Part shown: positions 57,331 through 64,000 of the stretch, piece by piece | How positions within the stretch are numbered: position 1 is the stretch's first letter | Layout of the letters: every line of letters begins with the position of its first letter | Assembly: GCA_033977485.1 (NCBI GenBank) | Contig: CM066994.1 | Span: forward strand, 48,881,155 to 48,945,154 | DNA: 64,000 nucleotides | Source: Hydrangea macrophylla | Taxonomy: Eukaryota; Streptophyta; Magnoliopsida; Cornales; Hydrangeaceae | Direction of reading: 5' to 3' | The notes under the pieces: model-generated | The model's input: only the letters and a program-made list of their open reading frames with translations | Database searches by the model: none | Told to the model about the DNA's origin: nothing | Position numbers and translations under genes: made by a program

Positions 57331-59853
57331 GTGGAGATCGAGGATGAAACCCAGGCTGAAGAAGAAAATAAGCCCAGTAAGAAGTATGACTTCGATATTA
57401 CCAGGGCTGACACGATTTTTGATTGGTTAGTAAAAGAAAAGAAAATCAAATTTACACATAATTTGCCAACGAACGATGAAGTAAAAGGGAAAAGTTATTG
57501 CAAATGGCATAATAAATGGACTCATAGTACTAATAATTGTATAACTTTTCGTGAGTCCATACAAAAGTGGATAAAAAATGGAACCATAAAATTCTCTAAT
57601 GATAAGCCTACACAACATGTTGACAAGAACCTATTCGTGGCTGAAACACATGTCAATATGGTATAAGCTGATTTTACCAACATGACAAAGGCAGTCAAAC
57701 CACAATGGCATATTAAGAATATTTCTAAAACAGGGAGGATGAAAAGCATGGTTTCAAGGCCTAGAAATCAGTCTAGAGGCCTCAATCCAGAAGCACCACC
57801 ATTTGAGACAAGGACAAAAGTGTATTATCATACCACCAACCCTTATGAGTCATACGTTATGACAAGGAGGTCTTTACATGAGTTAGCAGAAGCCAGCAAA
57901 CAGCCAGTTCTCTGTATCAGTTGCTTAGAGATATTGGCAGTACCACTCCGAAAATAAAGCGATGCTTTTGAGGATGATGAAAGGACCCCAAAAAGAGGAA
58001 GCAATCATGGTAAGGTAGTCCAACGTCCAGGAGGTTTTCAAGTCACGATGAGTAAAGGTAGGCCAGATAAGGAAAAGGGGCGGTAATATCCTAAACAAGC
58101 AAATAGAGCAAGCCAAGACAGGAGGCGAATCATCACCCATAGAATTTGGCCAAAGGTTCGGTCAGTCAAGGTCAAAAAAGATGTTCAGAACCCGCAGTGT
58201 ATCCCAACACCAAACCAAGAATGGTGTTATCTCCTATACCACAAGAAGGGTGTTGGATGTATGTCCATCATCCTAAATTCCGTTAGTATCATGATCCACA
58301 ATTTTTAACTCGAGCTCAAAAGAAAGGTTTGCTGCGAAAAAAGGCTGCCCAAAAGAAAAAAACAACTATTCATTTGGAGATTTAAGGGCAAGTCTAACCA
58401 ATGGGTTCGTAAAGTTGAAACAAATTTTGGAAATCAAGACGATGACCAGAAAATTGGAGCTTCTATAGAAATGGGGGATGATCTGTCAGAATTTGATGAG
58501 CATACCGGTCATGAGAATTTGGGAAGGATAGACCGCCAATCCTCAGACGAAGATAATCTTGATCAGTCTGAATTTGGGGTATTGGTTCAGGATAATGAAA
58601 ATCCTATAAGTGGTCAGATTCAGATTAACGCCGAACAATCAGTAAACCTATTGAGCTCAGACCATTCAGAAGAAGAAGATAACCTTGATCAGTCTAAATT
58701 TGGGGTACTGGTCTAGGATGACGCAAATTCTACAACTAGTCAAGTCCAGACTGATGCCGAGCAGTCAGTAAACTTGTTAATCTCAGACCAGTCAGAGGCC
58801 GTCAGTTCTGTACACAATGAAATGTTCCAATTAGGACAATCATTGAAATCCTTCTATGACAACATGGTATATATAAAGCCATATGCTTTCGTGGCCCATA
58901 ACTGGCAGCCTGATGGTCTAGAAGGGGACGTTAATGATGATTCAGAGCCTATGGTGTGCATCATGGAGGAAGCCCAAACACTCAAGCTCACTATTCAAAA
59001 TGTGCCAATTTTAGATTCAAAGCAAAAAATGGCCATTGTGTTTGATAAGTCAACCGCTGGAATGGCTAAACACTTGAGACCATTGTATGTCAAGGCCAAT
59101 TTTAATGGTGTCCTAGTGTCCAAAGTGCTAGTGGACAATGGAGCTTTGGTTAACCTGCTGCCTTCACATATGCTTAAAAATTACAGAAAACTAGCAGTGA
59201 TCTCATTGATGCCAATATGCCTATGGTAGGATTCTCTGGAGCATCAATCCAACCAAGGGGGGTGCTCCCAATCACGGTGTCCATTGGAAGTAGGACTACC
59301 GTAATAGCATTTTTTGTACTAAATACTACTTCTCATTATAACGCACTGTTAGGTCATGATTGGATCCACACAGCATGGTGTGTGCCATTCACTTTGTATC
59401 AATGCTTGATTTTTTGGAATGAAGAAGAAGACGAGCCAGAAATTGTCGAAGCCGACAAGAAACCATTTCTGGTTGAATCTCATGTGGCTGAAGCAAAGTT
59501 CTATGATATGGAGGTTGCACCATTAAGGTTCTAGGGAATCGATAAGAATGGTCGTCCCAAGGGGATCGCTCCCGTAGTAAGTAGGAAGCCATGAATATGA
59601 TGAATCAGACAATGTTGTTTAATGGAAGAACGCCACATTGAAATATATCTGGACATTATGCGTTGAATTCAGGATGATGCGCAGTTGAGCATTCAGGAAT
59701 CATCTTGGTTAGCAGATTGTGTGATAGAAGAGATTGATTGAAGTGAACTAGATCATATTCAAGCATCCGAAGTACCTCAGGAACCACCCAAGTTGGATGA
59801 TGGTAAGGCCGAGGTTCAGGATCCTTTAGAAGAAGTTAACTTAGGGGCGATAG
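57331..59853 (+). pseudogene. Gypsy gag C-terminus and protease remnant, cut by Copia insertion
   Basis: 57331-57960 encodes the gag C-terminal pattern KGKSYCKWHNKWTHSTNNC with FRESIQKWIKNGTIKFSNDK. 58471-59229 encodes an acidic spacer, then a retropepsin-like region with VSKVLVDNGALVNLLPSHML. 59217-59534 continues with YNALLGHDWIHTAWCVPFTL. Decayed coding (PPKLDDGKAEVQDPLEEVNL) runs to 59848. Stops and frameshifts break it. It ends exactly at the Copia LTR (59854), with GATAG as the left target site; RT and the rest should resume beyond 64000 if present. Confidence 0.82.
58546..58800 (+). repeat. Two direct repeats of ~125 bp in the gag-protease spacer
   Basis: A block starting GATAATCTTGATCAGTCTG and ending near CAGACCATTCAG is repeated next to itself, with substitutions, encoding DNLDQSxFGVLV...AEQSVNLLxSDxSE twice. 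The second copy has TAG where the first has CAG. Confidence 0.82.
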
Positions 59854-61353
59854 TGATGGAAAAACCGGTTTAATTTAAAAGTTTAAACACGCAGCGAAAA
59901 AGTCAAGTTATAAAAACTTAATGGCAGCCCAGGATTTACTACTCGTTAATTCCATAGATGCGCACAAGAGGGGACAAGAGTTATACCTTAGTGTCTTGAA
60001 CCCAATTCTGATTTTCTTTAACTTCCAGCAGCTTCCACTAGATGGCCTTCACTCTTATGACTCCTATGGATGCTCGCAGGAAGGACTAGGGTTGGTGGGA
60101 ACCCTAATGGAGAGGAAGGAGAAGGTTTGGTGCTCTAAAACAGTTTCTGCAGCTTCTGACGTTCAAAAATGACAAACTTCTTTTTTTTAGAACGTAGCTA
60201 CCCTATTTATAGATTTCCAGAACCGACCTAGACTTCGAGCGATCGAAGATCTTCGATCAATCGAACGTTCGATCGATCGAACCATTCTCGATCGATCGAG
60301 ACTGTCAAAACTTCAATCGATCGAACATACTTCAATCGATCGAACTTGTCTTGACAACTTCCTCATGTGTCTTTCCAAGTATCCTGACGGAGCTAAGAGT
60401 GGGACCTCCTAGGCTCTTTATTGTTGGCTCAGACCAGTTTGTTAATTACCGTGACCAAACTCTTTGATCAGCAAACTAACTAACTGGTTAGTTAACGTTT
60501 ACTCCACTATAAAACGATAACTGAACTCCAACGCAAAAGAACATATCCGAAGCGATAACTAGACTTGTGTGTTGTACAAATGTCCCTCTACCTTCAGCAT
60601 TCGTAATCATATTCAGGTAGTCGGATAACTGTTACTGTCAACCTGAATATCGATTACTTCTTGTATTCCTTGAGTCCCATTCACCTCTCATGATTACCAA
60701 ACATGTTGATAACTCTTATCAACAAGACTGCAGTACTCAATAATCGACTTGGTGACATTCTCAAGGGAATGCTTACTCTGAAACAGAGGGTAGATTCTGT
60801 CTTGACAATATATGTTCACAACCCTATGAATATGACATACCCAAGATACCCAGGTGTTGATCTTCTATAGACCTCACTGATTGGTAAGTCAAAGCAGTCA
60901 TATCCACAGTCTGTGTTCATAATCGTCTCAAGATTAAGAACACGTACCTTATACAAGTTATGAGTTCCTATCGACTGATTGACAGCCTTGAGTGTCAATA
61001 GGAAAGCTCAGGTCCGTCAATGCACTATAAGTACTAGCATATTAACTAAGAGTTACACTCTAGTGATTGAGATTGATCACTCCATCCAATGGTAGTTAAT
61101 CATGCTACAGTGTAAACCCGATGAGATATCCTAGTCTCATCATCCACTGTGACATGTTCTAAGTAAAAAGGAATAGCAATTCGTATCTCACTTGTATGTA
61201 TCTCATACACACATGCATTACTTACTATGACACTTAAGGATAACAATCATCTCATGAAAGAAACATACATAACAAAATGTAAACCTGATATCCATATTTT
61301 AAAATGTCAATGTCTCCTATATAAAGTAATGGTTTGAGGGCACAAACCCAACA
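59854..61353 (-). repeat. 3' LTR of Copia family A, copy 2 (1500 bp)
   Basis: On the minus strand TGTTGGGTTTGTGCC...TTTTCCATCA. It has the single version of the 37-bp segment, as in the 5' LTR of copy 1. TATA box at 60204-60211 (minus) and a GATCGATC palindrome cluster at 60236-60345. Confidence 0.9.
60236..60345 (-). repeat. GATCGATC palindrome cluster, Copia family A copy 2
   Basis: Six sites such as GTTCGATCGATCGAAC and CTCGATCGATCGAG in 110 bp next to the TATA box, with several arms decayed by single transitions relative to copy 1. Confidence 0.88.
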
Positions 61354-61368
61354 AACTCCCACTTGCAC

Positions 61369-64000
61369 TCACAACCATACAGGATTACATCTGAGACCTA
61401 GACTATCTAGATGACGATCAAAGACCTTCTGTGGCAAAGCCTTTGTAAATGGATCAGCAAGATTGTCAACGGTGGAAATCTTGGTGACAGTCACATCTCC
61501 ACGTTGAACAATATCTCGGATAAGATGATATTTCCGCTCTACGTGCTTCCCTTTTCCGTGGTTCCTTGGCTCCTTGGACTGAGCCACTGCCCCACTATTA
61601 TCACAATAAAGCGTAATAGGTGGCAATGACGCTGGTACCACCTCGAGCTCCATAAGGAACTTTTTGAGCCAAACAGCTTCCTTTGCGGCTTCACAAGCAG
61701 CCACATACTCAGCTTCTGTAGTTGAGTCTGTAATGCATTTCTGCTTAATGCTCCTTCAACTAATAGCACCACCTCCCAAGGTAAAGAGATGTCCGGATGT
61801 TGACTTCCTCGAATCTTTATCTGACATAAAGTCCGAGTCAGTATATCCTACTGGAATTTACTCATTACCACCGTACATAAGCATGTAATCTTTAGTCCTT
61901 CTCAAGTACTTAAGAATGTGCTTAACGGATGTCCAGTGCTCTGGACCTGGATTCGATTGATATATGCTAACCATGCCAACGGTAAAACATATATCTGGTC
62001 TAGTGCATAACATCGCATACATGAGACTTCCAACTGCCGAAGCATATGGAATTCCTGCCATGCGATTCCTCTCCTCCTGTGTCTTGGGACACTGGTCCTT
62101 GGAGAATGCTAAACCATGCCTGAAAGGTAACAAACCTTTCTTCGAATTATCCATTGAAAACCTAGTTAGCACCTTATCGATATAACCAGCTTGAGACAAT
62201 CCTATTATCTTTCGCTTGCGATCCCGAAAGAGCTTTATCCCAAGAATATAGCTCGCCTCTCCTAGATCCTTCATATCGAAAGTACTAGCTAGCCAAACCT
62301 TGACCGTTGACAATGCCGCTATATCATTTCCAATGAGTAGAATATCGTCAACGTAAAGCACAAGAAAGGCCACCACTTTCCTTTCACACTTCTTGTATAC
62401 ACAAGGTTCATCCAGATTCTGTATGAAACCAAACGACTTGACCGCTTGGTCAAATCGGATGTTCCAACTCCTGGATGCCTGCTTAAGCCCATAAATGGAC
62501 TTTTGCAGCTTGCATACCAAGTTACCTTTCCAACCAGCTATGAACCCTTCTGGTTGTTGCATATAGATGTCCTCCTCAAGATTGCCATTTAAGAATGCAG
62601 TCTTGACGTCCATCTGTCAGATCTCATAATCTAGGCATGCAGCAATGGATAAGAGTATTCTGATGGACTTGAGCATGGCTACCGGCGAGAAGGTTTCCTC
62701 ATAGTCAATGCCCTCCCTCTGAGTATAACCTTTCGCTACAAGCCTAGCCTTAAAGGTCTCAACCTTTCCATCAGATCCTCTTTTCCTCTTGTAGACCCAC
62801 TTACAACCAATGAGTTTAATATTGGCTGGATGTTCTACAAGATCCCAGACCTGATTAGAATCCATAGATTCAAATTTAGCCTTCATAGCTTTAACCCAAT
62901 GATCTGAATCAACATCAGCCATTGCCTCTTCATATGTGGCAGGATCAGATTCAGATTCTATAGAGACAGCTTCAAAAACTTCTCCTAAGAACATGTATCT
63001 ATCAGGCTGGCTGATAATCCTCCCACTACGACGAGGTACCGATGCAGAAATGGGTGAAGAAGTGGTATTTTCTTGATTTACATCGTTATCAACTGCGGGT
63101 TGGACTGAGGGCTCTCCTTCTATTTCTCTCAGATCTATCCTTCCCTTAGGTTTATGGTTCATGATATAATCATCCTCTAAGAAAACATCATTTGTACTAA
63201 CAAACACTTTCTGTTCTCTTGGATCATAAAAATACCATCCATAAGTACCCTTTGGATACCCTACAAAATAACATACTTCTGATCTAGAATCCAACTTGCT
63301 CATCTTTCCTTTCAGCACATGTGCCGGATACCCCCATATCCAGAGATGTTGCAAAGAAGGCTTGCGCCCAATCCACATCTCCCGTGGTGTCCTGGGAACA
63401 GATTTGCTTGGCACTAGATTTAGTATGTATGCAGCGGTTTCCAAAGCATAACCCCAAAGGAATAATGGCAACTCTGAATAACTCATCATTGACCTAGTCA
63501 TGTCTAAAAGAGTCCGATTCCTTCTCTCAGCTACACCATTCTGCTGAGACGTGCCAGGTGCAGTCAACTGTGATAGAATCCCATTCTGTACGAGGTGATC
63601 AATAAACTCATTAGAGAGGTACTCGCCTCCTCGATCAGATCGAATGGCCTTGATATGTGTACCCAATTGCTTTTCCACTTCAGCCCTAAACTCTTTGAAC
63701 TTTTCAAAGGCTTCAGACTTGTGCTGCATTAGGTACACATATCCATACCTAGAGTGGTCATCAGTAAATGTTATGAAATACTCATAACCACCCCTTGCTC
63801 TAATATTTATTGGTCCACACACATCAGTATGAACTAATTCCAACAATGCATTGGTCCTATTGCCCTTTGCGGGAAAGGGCCTTTTGGTCATCTTACCCTC
63901 TAAACAAGACTCACAGACTTCTATTGGTTTGAGAACCAAATCGCCTAAGATCCCTTCTTTGACTAGTCTGCCAATCCTATTTAGATTGATATGGCCAAGC
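61369..64000 (-). pseudogene. Copia family A pol, copy 2, with three in-frame stops
   Basis: One frame runs from the window edge ([12 protein letters not shown]) through integrase ([24 protein letters not shown]), reverse transcriptase (MDVKTAFLNG, YVDDILLIGND) and RNase H to about 61369. Three stops in frame: 62617-62619 (TGA, where copy 1 has Trp, before QMDVKT), 61858-61860 (TAA, where copy 1 has Leu) and 61756-61758 (TGA, at the same Trp site that is TAG in copy 1). No frameshift. Gag and protease lie outside the window. Confidence 0.92.

Larger units (their letters stand above)
59854..64000 (-). mobile_element. Copia family A, copy 2 (inverted, runs off the window)
   Basis: Same family as 25093-33844 but on the minus strand. 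3' LTR 61353-59854, then polypurine tract, then pol running to the window edge. Left flank GATAG (59849-59853) is the expected TSD; the right one is outside. Inserted in the gypsy gag-protease remnant. Confidence 0.92.

Noticed and set aside
59921..60172. ORF at the start of the second Copia A copy
   Set aside because: It lies in the LTR, and the same sequence occurs in the other LTRs without a conserved frame.

Overview
This is plant nuclear DNA, most likely from a dicot with an intergenic space dominated by retrotransposons. The evidence is two exons of a plant-type peroxisomal E2 gene, a full-length plant-like TFIIIC subunit, a nuclear tRNA-Gln(CUG), and LTR retrotransposons primed by tRNA-iMet, together with MITEs, hAT and MULE derivatives and a probable Helitron. 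The species cannot be fixed from the sequence alone.

Layout. 1-6800 is the gene-bearing end: a PEX4-like fragment (312-520), a Tourist-like MITE (2663-2973) and an uninterrupted 916-codon gene for TFIIIC subunit GTF3C3 (3442-6192). 6807-39265 is a nested block. Its outermost layer is a non-coding element with 2.6-kb LTRs and almost no internal coding capacity (LARD-like). Its internal region holds a hAT-like element (9767-10892) and a MULE-like element (11306-12513), each with a Tourist-like MITE inside. Its 3' LTR is split by three insertions, each with a 5-bp target duplication (one imperfect): a 2.7-kb solo LTR (14075-16767), a Tekay/Del-like chromovirus (17437-35268) whose own 3' LTR carries a nearly complete Copia element (25093-33844), and a second 2.6-kb solo LTR (35892-38509).

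39266-42161 is intergenic, with a hAT-like element and a perfect 70-bp-arm hairpin. 42162-50556 is a young, apparently intact Copia element on the minus strand (uninterrupted 1382-codon polyprotein, nearly identical LTRs, 5-bp TSD). 50712-50783 is tRNA-Gln(CUG). 50860-52600 holds a foldback element and a probable Helitron. 52796-59853 is a degraded Ty3/gypsy complex of the gag/protease type, with two LTRs, tandem repeats in gag, and a gag-protease remnant. That remnant is cut at 59853 by a second copy of the first Copia family, on the minus strand and running off the window.

Only the TFIIIC gene, the tRNA and perhaps the young Copia element look functional. Most of the rest is a record of successive insertions. 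The most striking unexplained pattern is that four LTR families of different sequence each carry a dense cluster of their own short palindrome. A second is that several element stop codons lie where the families normally have Trp, Gln or Arg, as expected from methyl-cytosine deamination.
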